A stretch of DNA of 64,000 nucleotides from JABMQB01 sp964575025. Lineage in GTDB: Bacteria > Bacteroidota > Bacteroidia > Bacteroidales > Prolixibacteraceae. Each line of letters opens with the position of its first letter. Within the stretch, counting starts at the first letter, position 1. Positions 1-7,023 of the stretch are shown here, in pieces. The position numbers and the translations under genes were made by a program. The stretch is from assembly GCA_964575025.1 (NCBI GenBank), contig CAZNPV010000014.1, positions 13,672-77,671 on the forward strand, written 5' to 3'. The notes beneath the pieces are model-generated. The model ran no database searches. It saw only the letters and a program-made list of their open reading frames with translations, and was not told where the DNA came from.

Positions 1-1283
1 TCTTTAATTTTTTTTATTCTTACCGTTACGGCATTTTTGTGTGCTGTCAGCTGTTCCGTTTCTGCCATGGTTTCGATCACCGGTCCCAAGGTAAGCAATC
101 CTTTTTTGGTGATTTCCTGGAAGGTAATGGTTTTCATAAAGCTTCCCAGGTTGATTCCGCTGAACGATTTTGCCCATCCGTTTGTTGGCAGGGTATGGTT
201 TGTCCCGGATGCATAATCTCCGGCACTTTCAGGTGTGTAGAGGCCCAGGAATACCGAACCTGCATTTTTGATTTTATCTGCGATCTCCCCCTTATTTTTG
301 GTGGCAATGATCAGGTGTTCCGGGGCATATTCATTCACAAGCTGTATCAGTTTTTGTTCATCTTCCATGCCGATCAGGCAACTATGGGCAAGCGCCTGCA
401 GGGCAATTTCCCTGCGGGGAAGCTCCTTCAGTTGTACCGTCAGTTCTTTTTCAATCCGGCTGATCAGCCCGATAGCTGAAGTGACCAGTATCACCTGGCT
501 GTCGGCACCATGTTCAGCTTGTGACAGGAGGTCGGCAGCAATAAAGGATGGATCCGATGTTTCGTCAGCGATAACAGCCACTTCTGAAGGGCCTGCAGGC
601 ATGTCGATGGCAACATCGTTCATTCCTGCCAGTTGTTTTGCTGCTGTCACGTATTGGTTTCCCGGGCCGAAAATTTTATAGGTTTTTGGGATCGTTGTTG
701 TACCGTAAGCCATGGCTCCTATTGCCTGTACCCCTCCCAACCGGTAAATTTTTGATACGCCTGATCGTTTCGCTGCATACAAAATGGCCGGATGGATCTT
801 TCCCTGCCTGTCGGGAGGTGAGCATAGGATGATCTCTTCACAACCGGCAATCTGAGCCGGAATAGCCAACATCAGAACCGTTGAAAAAAGAGGAGCTGTT
901 CCTCCCGGTATGTATAAACCCACTTTTTCAACCGGAACCTGCTTTTGCCAGCAAATCACACCGGGAGAGGTTTCGACCTTTGATTCCTCCTTTTTTTGGG
1001 ATTCATGAAAAATCCGGATGTTCCGTGCAGCAACCTCTATAGCCTCTTTTAAAGCCCTGCTCAGGTTCTTCTCGGCAGCAGCTATTTCTTCCTTCCCAAC
1101 CTCGAACCAGGGAATCCCGATTCCATCAAATTTTTTGGTAAATTTTCGCAGGGCTGTGTCGCCTCTGTTTTTTATTTGCTGCAAAATATCCTGTACCGTA
1201 GGATACAAATCAGAAACATCAAAAAGTGGACGCTTCAGGATGCGGGGCCATTCCGTTTGCGGAGGATTGATATATTTCTTCAT
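1..1283 (-). CDS. hisD: Histidinol dehydrogenase (partial, runs off the window)
   Basis: HisD oxidises L-histidinol to L-histidine with two NAD+, the last two steps of histidine synthesis in the cytoplasm. The frame from the ATG at 1283 stays open to the window edge (about 427 codons; the family has about 430), so only the last few residues are missing. Visible motifs are GLYIPGGTAP, the loop GPGNQYV, GPSEV, and YAPEHLI, whose Glu-His pair is catalytic in the family. It lies 58 nt downstream of hisG on the same strand, the usual Bacteroidota his operon order, and is probably governed by the leader before hisG. No frameshift was seen. Identification is firm; only the C-terminus is unseen. Confidence 0.96.
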   Translation of the reverse strand, partial: MKKYINPPQTEWPRILKRPLFDVSDLYPTVQDILQQIKNRGDTALRKFTKKFDGIGIPWFEVGKEEIAAAEKNLSRALKEAIEVAARNIRIFHESQKKEESKVETSPGVICWQKQVPVEKVGLYIPGGTAPLFSTVLMLAIPAQIAGCEEIILCSPPDRQGKIHPAILYAAKRSGVSKIYRLGGVQAIGAMAYGTTTIPKTYKIFGPGNQYVTAAKQLAGMNDVAIDMPAGPSEVAVIADETSDPSFIAADLLSQAEHGADSQVILVTSAIGLISRIEKELTVQLKELPRREIALQALAHSCLIGMEDEQKLIQLVNEYAPEHLIIATKNKGEIADKIKNAGSVFLGLYTPESAGDYASGTNHTLPTNGWAKSFSGINLGSFMKTITFQEITKKGLLTLGPVIETMAETEQLTAHKNAVTVRIKKIK

Positions 1284-1341
1284 GCGCACTATTTAGGTTT
1301 TCATCTGTTTTTCTGACACATTCTGGGCAGATTGTTTTTTA

Positions 1342-2202
1342 TTAAAAGATCATTTTTTCAATGGGAACCACAAGGATTCCTTCGGCGCCTGTTTTTTTTA
1401 GTTTATCGATCACTTCCCAGAAATCGTTCTCTTCGATCACAGAGTGTATTGAGCTCCAGCCTTCCTGGGCCAGTGGCAGAACCGTAGGGCTTTTCATTCC
1501 GGGCAGGAGATTGGCAATGTCCTGAATTTTTTCATTGGGTGCATTTAAAAGAATGTATTTTTTTCCTTCTGCCCGCTGAACAGATTCTGTCCGGAATATA
1601 AATTCATCCAGGATCTTCTTTTTTCCACGTGAAAGGTTTGTATTTCGAATAAGGACGGCCTCAGATTTTGCAACCACTTCCACTTCTTTGAGGCGGTTGC
1701 TGACCAATGTGGACCCGGAGCTGACGATATCAAAGATGGCATCTGCCAATCCGATTCCCGGGGCAATTTCAACCGATCCGCTGATACGGTGTATCTCTGC
1801 GTTGATTTTGTATTTGGTGAGGTAGTCCTTCAGCATAACCGGATAGGAGGTGGCAATTTTTTTCCCGTTAAAAAAAACAGGTCCCGGGTATTCCACGGTT
1901 TTGGGAATTGCCAGTGAAAGCCTGCACTTACTGAATCCCAGCCGTTTTGAAATAACGACATCCAGTTTTTTTTCCAGCACCTCGTTTTCACCTACGATGC
2001 CTACATCGGCAACCGCATCGGCTACGGTTTGTGTAATGTCGTCGTCGCGCAGGAATAAAACTTCCATCGGGAAATTTTTAGCTGCTGAAATAAGTTTTCT
2101 CCTTCCGGGGATCAGTTTTATTCCTGCCCCGGCAATCAGGTTCATGGATTCTTCGTTTAACCTTCCCCTGGTTTGAATTGCAATTTTTAATGTTTCACGC
2201 AT
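1342..2202 (-). CDS. hisG: ATP phosphoribosyltransferase, long form
   Basis: HisG condenses ATP and PRPP, the first and feedback-controlled step of histidine synthesis. The 286-residue length and a C-terminal regulatory (ACT-like) domain mark the long, HisZ-independent form. The N-terminus reads MRETLKIAIQTRGRLNEES, and the PRPP loop reads DIVSSGSTLVSN. The frame is open further upstream to a TTG at 2271, but that extension crosses a terminator-like hairpin (2215-2242) and adds residues not found in the family, so the ATG at 2202 was chosen. It heads a his operon with hisD and probably more genes beyond the window. A leader peptide, antiterminator and terminator precede it. Confidence 0.96.
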   Translation of the reverse strand: MRETLKIAIQTRGRLNEESMNLIAGAGIKLIPGRRKLISAAKNFPMEVLFLRDDDITQTVADAVADVGIVGENEVLEKKLDVVISKRLGFSKCRLSLAIPKTVEYPGPVFFNGKKIATSYPVMLKDYLTKYKINAEIHRISGSVEIAPGIGLADAIFDIVSSGSTLVSNRLKEVEVVAKSEAVLIRNTNLSRGKKKILDEFIFRTESVQRAEGKKYILLNAPNEKIQDIANLLPGMKSPTVLPLAQEGWSSIHSVIEENDFWEVIDKLKKTGAEGILVVPIEKMIF

Positions 2203-2214
2203 GGTCTTAAACTG

Positions 2215-2242
2215 AAAATGGCCTGCCCAAAAAGGCAAGCCA
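2215..2242 (-). terminator. Candidate his operon attenuator hairpin
   Basis: On the minus strand TGGCTTGCC and GGCAGGCCA form a 9-bp stem (one G-U pair) around a TTTTTG loop, followed by TTTT, ending 12 nt before the hisG ATG. An upstream arm GGTAAGCC (2281-2288) can pair with the 5' half of this stem and would act as antiterminator. This matches the layout of the leu attenuator in the same window. Base pairing is seen directly; the regulatory role is inferred. Confidence 0.55.
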
Positions 2243-2276
2243 CTGTTAATGAATATCTTTAGATCAGACAATACGG

Positions 2277-2348
2277 TTACGGCTTACCTGAATTTAGTAG
2301 CATCCAATGGAACCCTTTATGTCCGATCGTATTTCTCATTCGTTTCAT
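2277..2348 (-). CDS. Candidate his leader peptide (23 aa)
   Basis: A 23-codon frame starts 17 nt after a Bacteroidota-type promoter and ends 2 nt after the candidate antiterminator arm. It contains GHKGFHW, so only two His codons, not the run of His codons of classical his leaders. Its length equals that of the leu leader peptide in this window. The role as a ribosome-stalling leader is inferred from position. The weak His content is the main argument against it. Confidence 0.4.
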   Translation of the reverse strand: MKRMRNTIGHKGFHWMLLNSGKP

Positions 2349-2364
2349 TTTCTTTTTCTGCCAG

Positions 2365-2396
2365 CAAGTATAGTCATAAATTCCAATCTATGCAAA
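2365..2396 (-). promoter_or_regulatory. Promoter of the his operon
   Basis: Minus strand TTTG (2393-2396), 20 nt, then TATACTTG (2365-2372), close to the Bacteroidota sigma consensus TTTG-N19-TAnnTTTG. It lies between the dnaJ stop and hisG and implies a leader of roughly 155 nt. Confidence 0.55.
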
Positions 2397-2414
2397 AGAA
2401 AAGAGGTGAAATTA

Positions 2415-3563
2415 TCAGAACATATTTTTCATTTTTTCAAAAAAACTTTTTTCTGAGCTGGAGGGGCCTTCCTGGAATCCCGGAGAGTCCATCAGTCGTT
2501 CAAGGATTCTTTTTTCTTCGGGGGTGAGTTTTTTTGGAATCCAGACATGAATACGCACCAGGAGGTCGCCCTGTCCGTATCCGTTTACATCGGGCAGACC
2601 TTTTCCGCGCAGCCGTAATATTTTTTCGGGTTGAGATCCTGCCTCGATCTTTACTTTCACTTTTCCCTCCACGGTGGGTATTTCTTTGGTTGTTCCCAGG
2701 GTGATTTCAGGAAAGGATAAAAAGAGGTTGTATATAAGGTTGTTGTTGTTACGTATCAGCTCTGGATATTCCTCTTCGTGGATAACCACCAGGAGGTCTC
2801 CGTTAATGCCGCCGCGTCTGCCGGCATTTCCTTTTCCGGAAACATTGAGTTGCATTCCTTCGCCTACGCCGGCCGGTATTTTCACCTTAATAATCTCTTC
2901 ATCACGGACCACTCCTTCTCCGGCACAATGGGTACATTTGTTGGTAATTATCTGTCCTTCACCGTGGCATGACGGACAGGTTGATGTGGTCTGCATTTGT
3001 CCCAGCAAGGTATTTTGAATCCGGGTTACCTGACCTGTTCCCCGGCAGGTGCTGCATGTTGAATAGGAGCTTCCTCCCTGTGCACCGGTACCGTTGCAAG
3101 AGGGGCAGGCTACATATTTTTTTACTTTCAGTTTTTTTTCGGTTCCGTGAGCTATTTCCTTCAGGGTTAATGTCACTTTTATCCGCAGGTCGGAACCACG
3201 GCTGACTCTTCTTCCCCGGCTCCGGCTTCCGCCGAACCCACTGAATCCACCAAATCCAAAGGCGTCACCAAATACGTCACCAAACATCGAGAAGATATCG
3301 TCCATGGACATGCTGCCGCCACTGAAACCTCCGGCACTCCCAATGCCTGCATGGCCAAATTGATCGTATCGTTGTTTTTTTTCAGGATCACGCAATACTT
3401 CATACGCCTCGGCTGCTTCCTTAAATTTCTCTTCTGCTTCCTTGTTCCCCGGATTTTTATCGGGATGATGTTGAATCGCCTTTTTGCGGTACGCCTTTTT
3501 AATTTCTTCGGCCGAAGCATTTTTGCTGACTCCTAAAACTTCGTAATAATCTCTTTTAGCCAT
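2415..3563 (-). CDS. dnaJ: Chaperone DnaJ
   Basis: Hsp40 co-chaperone that delivers unfolded proteins to DnaK and stimulates its ATPase. The 382 residues show, in order, a J domain (1-70, HPD at 33-35), a Gly/Phe-rich linker rich in GGFSG-type repeats, a zinc domain with four CxxCxGxG repeats (CPSCNGTG, CSTCRGTG, CPSCHGEG, CTHCAGEG), and the C-terminal substrate-binding domains. The start was set at MAKRDYYEVLG; the frame extends six codons further upstream without support. It lies 24 nt after grpE on the same strand and is probably co-transcribed. dnaK is not in the window. Confidence 0.98.
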   Translation of the reverse strand: MAKRDYYEVLGVSKNASAEEIKKAYRKKAIQHHPDKNPGNKEAEEKFKEAAEAYEVLRDPEKKQRYDQFGHAGIGSAGGFSGGSMSMDDIFSMFGDVFGDAFGFGGFSGFGGSRSRGRRVSRGSDLRIKVTLTLKEIAHGTEKKLKVKKYVACPSCNGTGAQGGSSYSTCSTCRGTGQVTRIQNTLLGQMQTTSTCPSCHGEGQIITNKCTHCAGEGVVRDEEIIKVKIPAGVGEGMQLNVSGKGNAGRRGGINGDLLVVIHEEEYPELIRNNNNLIYNLFLSFPEITLGTTKEIPTVEGKVKVKIEAGSQPEKILRLRGKGLPDVNGYGQGDLLVRIHVWIPKKLTPEEKRILERLMDSPGFQEGPSSSEKSFFEKMKNMF

Positions 3564-3587
3564 AATTTCGTAATTCAACATTGAATG

Positions 3588-4151
3588 TTATTCTCCCACA
3601 ACCACTTTCGCGAAACGAATAACCTTGCCATTCAATGTATACCCTTTTTGAATAACATCCACGTTTTTTCCTTTTAGCTCTTCCGACTCAGCCGGTATTT
3701 TGGTTACTGCCTCATGGTAATCACAATCAAATTCCTGATGCATGGCATCGATCTCCTGTACATTGTTTTGCTTCAGGAATTCCTTGAATTTGTTAACAAT
3801 AAGGAGTATCCCTTTTTTTGCAGGATATTCATCTTCCAGCTCTTTCATTGATTCCATAGCCCGGTCCATATCGTCAAGAACCGGAAGAATACTGGTCAGA
3901 ACGTTTTCACCTCCGAAACGTATCAGCTCGGCCTTTTCTTTAAGCGTTCTTTTGCGGTAATTATCAAACTCAGCCTGAAGCCTCAGGTGTTTGTCAGCAA
4001 TGGATTCCAGTTCGTTTTCCAGTTTTTCGATTTTTTCATCCCTTTTATCTTTTTTGGCTTGCGGCCGGGATCTCTTATTCTCTTTTTTTTGATTTGCTGT
4101 GGCAGATTCGTTCTTTTTTTGTTCTGTCGGTTTATTTTTTTTCTCTGTCAT
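3588..4151 (-). CDS. grpE: Nucleotide exchange factor GrpE
   Basis: GrpE releases ADP from DnaK and so resets the chaperone cycle. The 187-residue protein has a very Lys/Glu/Gln-rich, probably disordered N-terminus (about 1-40), a long coiled-coil helix (about 40-95) with the typical LRLQAEFDNYRKRT stretch, and a C-terminal beta-wing ending VIRFAKVVVGE. It heads a grpE-dnaJ pair. Upstream on the minus strand is a TATATTTG promoter element and a 9-bp inverted repeat that could be an operator for stress control. Confidence 0.97.
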   Translation of the reverse strand: MTEKKNKPTEQKKNESATANQKKENKRSRPQAKKDKRDEKIEKLENELESIADKHLRLQAEFDNYRKRTLKEKAELIRFGGENVLTSILPVLDDMDRAMESMKELEDEYPAKKGILLIVNKFKEFLKQNNVQEIDAMHQEFDCDYHEAVTKIPAESEELKGKNVDVIQKGYTLNGKVIRFAKVVVGE

Positions 4152-4202
4152 ATTTTTTTTCGCTTAACATTATGGGAAGGGCAGATCAAAAATTCTGCCA
4201 TG

Positions 4203-4252
4203 CAAATATAAAAAGACAAATTGACACCTTCGTGTAATCATGATGTCAATTT
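4203..4252 (-). promoter_or_regulatory. grpE-dnaJ promoter element with inverted-repeat operator candidate
   Basis: Minus strand TATATTTG (4203-4210) fits TAnnTTTG exactly. Just upstream, AAATTGACA (4218-4226) and TGTCAATTT (4244-4252) form a perfect 9-bp inverted repeat with a 17-nt spacer, covering the place where the -33 element should be. It does not match CIRCE (TTAGCACTC-N9-GAGTGCTAA). Its role as a heat-shock operator is inferred from position only. Confidence 0.45.
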
Positions 4253-4290
4253 ATTTTTCAGGGTGCAGGGAGGCTTTGGTCGGGTGTTAT

Positions 4291-4833
4291 TTATTTTACA
4301 TGTTGTTTCAAAACCTCTTCCAGTCTTGGGCCCCTCAGGTTTTTGGCGATAATAATTCCATCCCCGTTAATCAGAAAATTTGCCGGAATGCTGTTAACCC
4401 CGTATATTATGGCATATTTCGACTGCCAGAAATTAAGGTCACTGACATGGTAGGGCCAATCAAGTTTATCCGCCTTAATGGCATTGGTCCATGCCGTTTT
4501 CGTACGGTCGAGGGATACACTGAAAACGGTAAATCCGTCGCCATTCCGGAATTTCATGTTTTTGTATTTGTGGTATGCACTTACCAGGTTCGGGTTTTCC
4601 AGGCGGCAGGGTCCACACCAGCCGGCCCAGAAATCAATCAGCACATATTTTCCCGTCAGATCGGATAATTTGATCTCCTGTCCATCGGGCGATTCTTCGA
4701 TAATTTCCGGGGCCTTGTTTCCAATATTTATCCCTATTTTGTTGTTTTGGGATTGGGCGGATAATTGAATCACTGAAAAGAAGAAGATCATTGCAGCAAT
4801 TAATCCGGATGGTATTCTTTTTTTTCTGTTCAT
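4291..4833 (-). CDS. TlpA/ResA-like thioredoxin-family protein, exported
   Basis: Predicted periplasmic thiol-disulfide oxidoreductase of the TlpA/ResA group (AhpC-TSA/Redoxin fold). It starts with a basic N-terminus and a hydrophobic segment (about 9-26) ending LSAQ, a Sec signal peptide. The core GKYVLIDFWAGWCGPC places the redox-active CxxC at Cys73/Cys76, and a cis-Pro region NSIPANFLI follows. At 180 residues it is a stand-alone domain. It stands alone between grpE and murA, so the substrate cannot be inferred. The family assignment is secure; the physiological role (cytochrome maturation, peroxide or disulfide handling) is unknown. Confidence 0.88.
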   Translation of the reverse strand: MNRKKRIPSGLIAAMIFFFSVIQLSAQSQNNKIGINIGNKAPEIIEESPDGQEIKLSDLTGKYVLIDFWAGWCGPCRLENPNLVSAYHKYKNMKFRNGDGFTVFSVSLDRTKTAWTNAIKADKLDWPYHVSDLNFWQSKYAIIYGVNSIPANFLINGDGIIIAKNLRGPRLEEVLKQHVK

Positions 4834-4946
4834 TGTTTTATTTTCTAATGATGTGGAAAAGATTGCAAAAGTAAAACTTAATAAGGAAAACAGAGAAAAT
4901 CCATGAAATGTTTACTATGCGTATCGGATTTTCGCAGGGGGATCTA

Positions 4947-6251
4947 TTACAGCCTTGTGATGTTTGCGCCCAGGGCATTTAATCGGCCATCGATATTTTC
5001 ATAGCCCCGGTCAATTTGATCGATGTTATGAATGGTGCTGGTTCCCTTAGCCGAGAGGGCTGCAATAAGCAAAGCGATTCCGGCCCTGATATCCGGGGAG
5101 GTCATCTGGGTTGCTTTAAGGCTGTGTTTTCGGTCCAGTCCGATAACGGTTGCCCTGTGCGGATCACAGAGGATGATCTGTGCCCCCATATCGATCAGTT
5201 TATCCACAAAAAAGAGACGGCTTTCAAACATTTTCTGATGAATCAGCACACTCCCTTTAGCCTGGGTAGCCACGACCAGGAAAACACTGAGCAAATCCGG
5301 AGTGAGCCCCGGCCAGGGGGCATCGGAAATGGTCAGAATAGAACCATCGATATAGGTTTCAATTTCATAATGCTCGTTCGGGGGTATATACAGGTTGTCC
5401 TTTTTTTGAATTACAGTGATACCCAGTTTGCGGAATGATTCAGGGATGATCCCCAGATGGTTGAGGCCGACCTGTTGAATGGTAATCTCGGAACCGGTCA
5501 AAGCAGCCATGCCAATAAAACTTCCTACTTCAATCATATCCGGAAGAATCGTATGCTCGCATCCCTTCAGTGAAGAAACCCCTTCGATGGTCAGCAGATT
5601 GGACCCAATGCCGGATATCTTAGCTCCCATGGAACGGAGCATTTGGCAGAGTTGCTGTATGTAAGGTTCACAGGCAGCATTGTAAAGCGTAGTAACACCC
5701 TTTGCCAATACAGCAGCCATTATGAGGTTGGCTGTTCCGGTTACGGAAGCTTCATTCAGGAGCATATAAGCTCCTTTGAGGCCATCGGTGTGAACGCTGT
5801 AACAGTGGTTCCGGGCATCAAATTCAAACCGGGCTCCCAGTTTTTCGAAACCAAAAAAATGGATGTCAAGTCTGCGTCTTCCGATTTTATCGCCCCCGGG
5901 ATGGGGAATGTAGCCGTGTCCAAATCGTGCCAGCAAAGGACCGATGATCATGATGGATCCACGAAGAGCCGATGCGTGGCTGGAGAACTCGTTGGTACGG
6001 AGGTAATCCATTTCGACCGAGGCAGCATTAAACGTGTAATTTCCCCTGGAATGCCTGTGAATTTTCACCCCCAGACCTTTCAGTATCTCCAGTTGATTTA
6101 ATACATCCCGGATCTCAGGAAGATTGTGGATCGTTACATCTTCGGAAGTGAGCAGGGTAGCACAGATTACCTGTAAAGCTTCGTTTTTTGCACCTTGAGG
6201 CTGGAGTTCCCCTTTTAACCTGTGTCCCCCTTCAATCCTGAATGTTGACAT
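4947..6251 (-). CDS. murA: UDP-N-acetylglucosamine 1-carboxyvinyltransferase with active-site Asp
   Basis: MurA transfers enolpyruvate from PEP to UDP-GlcNAc, the first committed step of peptidoglycan synthesis in the cytoplasm. The 434 residues have the two-domain EPSP-synthase fold, with GAKNEAL at 20-26 (catalytic Lys22) and the active-site loop HPGGDKIGRR. The residue matching E. coli Cys115 is Asp121 (codon 5889-5891). Asp at this position is known from Mycobacterium and Chlamydia MurA and gives resistance to fosfomycin, which alkylates the Cys. The enzyme should otherwise be active. It is followed after 18 nt upstream by the DUF4290 gene on the same strand, a pairing common in Bacteroidota. 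Confidence 0.97.
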   Translation of the reverse strand: MSTFRIEGGHRLKGELQPQGAKNEALQVICATLLTSEDVTIHNLPEIRDVLNQLEILKGLGVKIHRHSRGNYTFNAASVEMDYLRTNEFSSHASALRGSIMIIGPLLARFGHGYIPHPGGDKIGRRRLDIHFFGFEKLGARFEFDARNHCYSVHTDGLKGAYMLLNEASVTGTANLIMAAVLAKGVTTLYNAACEPYIQQLCQMLRSMGAKISGIGSNLLTIEGVSSLKGCEHTILPDMIEVGSFIGMAALTGSEITIQQVGLNHLGIIPESFRKLGITVIQKKDNLYIPPNEHYEIETYIDGSILTISDAPWPGLTPDLLSVFLVVATQAKGSVLIHQKMFESRLFFVDKLIDMGAQIILCDPHRATVIGLDRKHSLKATQMTSPDIRAGIALLIAALSAKGTSTIHNIDQIDRGYENIDGRLNALGANITRL

Positions 6252-6269
6252 AGCCTGCCTGGTTTTGCA

Positions 6270-6881
6270 TTAGTATTTGCTGTTTCCCTTTTTGTAGCTT
6301 CGCGGGCTCCCGTTTTTTTTGTTTTTATTCTTCGCAGTATAATTTTTTGCATCGGTCAGTTCAATGCCTTCCCGTTTGATCCTTCGCCTCGAAAGTTCAT
6401 AAAGGTCCTTCAGGATCTTTTCATCCGCAACTGCATCCTTATTCCATCCGAGATAACTCTTTTTCATGTGATCAGCCAGCAATTTGATTAATACCTCCTT
6501 AAGTTCTCCTTCTTCAAATTTTGAAGCTTCCTCAATCATTTTCTCCATGGTATGCCCATAATGCTTGTAGCGAATATCATGTTGGTTGTAGGGTACAATT
6601 TTGGGTTTTCCATGAAGAAGACTAGGGCTGGGGGGAGTGTACGGGTAGTCAATATCCAGTTTGAAATCGGCCATAATAGCCAGGTGGTCCCAAAGTTTGT
6701 GCTTGAAATCAGCAACATCACGAAGATGGGGATTTAAATTACCCATCACGTCAATTACTGTCTTGGCTGCCCGGTTCCTGGTTTCCCTGTCTTCAATCGT
6801 TAAAAGATGATCTACCATGTTTTGAATGTTCCGTCCATACTCAGGAAGGGGCATTTTTTTACGTTTTGAATTGTAATCCAT
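6270..6881 (-). CDS. DUF4290 family protein
   Basis: A 203-residue soluble protein of the Bacteroidota-specific DUF4290 family, function unknown. It begins MDYNSKRKKMPLPEYGRNIQ, a conserved start for the family. The frame is open 36 codons further upstream, but those residues are hydrophobic and atypical, so the internal ATG at 6881 was chosen. The middle is mainly helical with the characteristic LNPHLRD and KHYGHTMEKMI stretches; the C-terminus is Lys/Asn-rich and probably disordered. It sits immediately upstream of murA on the same strand (18 nt), suggesting co-transcription and perhaps a link to envelope growth. That link is inference from context. Confidence 0.85.
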   Translation of the reverse strand: MDYNSKRKKMPLPEYGRNIQNMVDHLLTIEDRETRNRAAKTVIDVMGNLNPHLRDVADFKHKLWDHLAIMADFKLDIDYPYTPPSPSLLHGKPKIVPYNQHDIRYKHYGHTMEKMIEEASKFEEGELKEVLIKLLADHMKKSYLGWNKDAVADEKILKDLYELSRRRIKREGIELTDAKNYTAKNKNKKNGSPRSYKKGNSKY

Positions 6882-7023
6882 TCTGAATTTCTGAAAAATT
6901 AGGGCTTTAAAATATAAAAAAGGTAATAGGTCAGGTGTTAATGACGATAAAGCCGGTACAAATTTAATGAATTTCAATGATATATCCATAGTACTGGTTA
7001 AAGAAATCCATTTTTAATGCTTT

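Noticed and set aside
1..1296. Several plus-strand frames of 64-146 codons over the first 1.3 kb
   Set aside because: They are shadows of hisD, which is open on the minus strand to the window edge and matches the family throughout.
2203..2271. Longer hisG start at a TTG
   Set aside because: It would translate through the terminator-like hairpin and adds residues absent from the family.
4218..4252. CIRCE element before grpE
   Set aside because: The repeat AAATTGACA/TGTCAATTT has neither the CIRCE sequence nor its 9-nt spacer.
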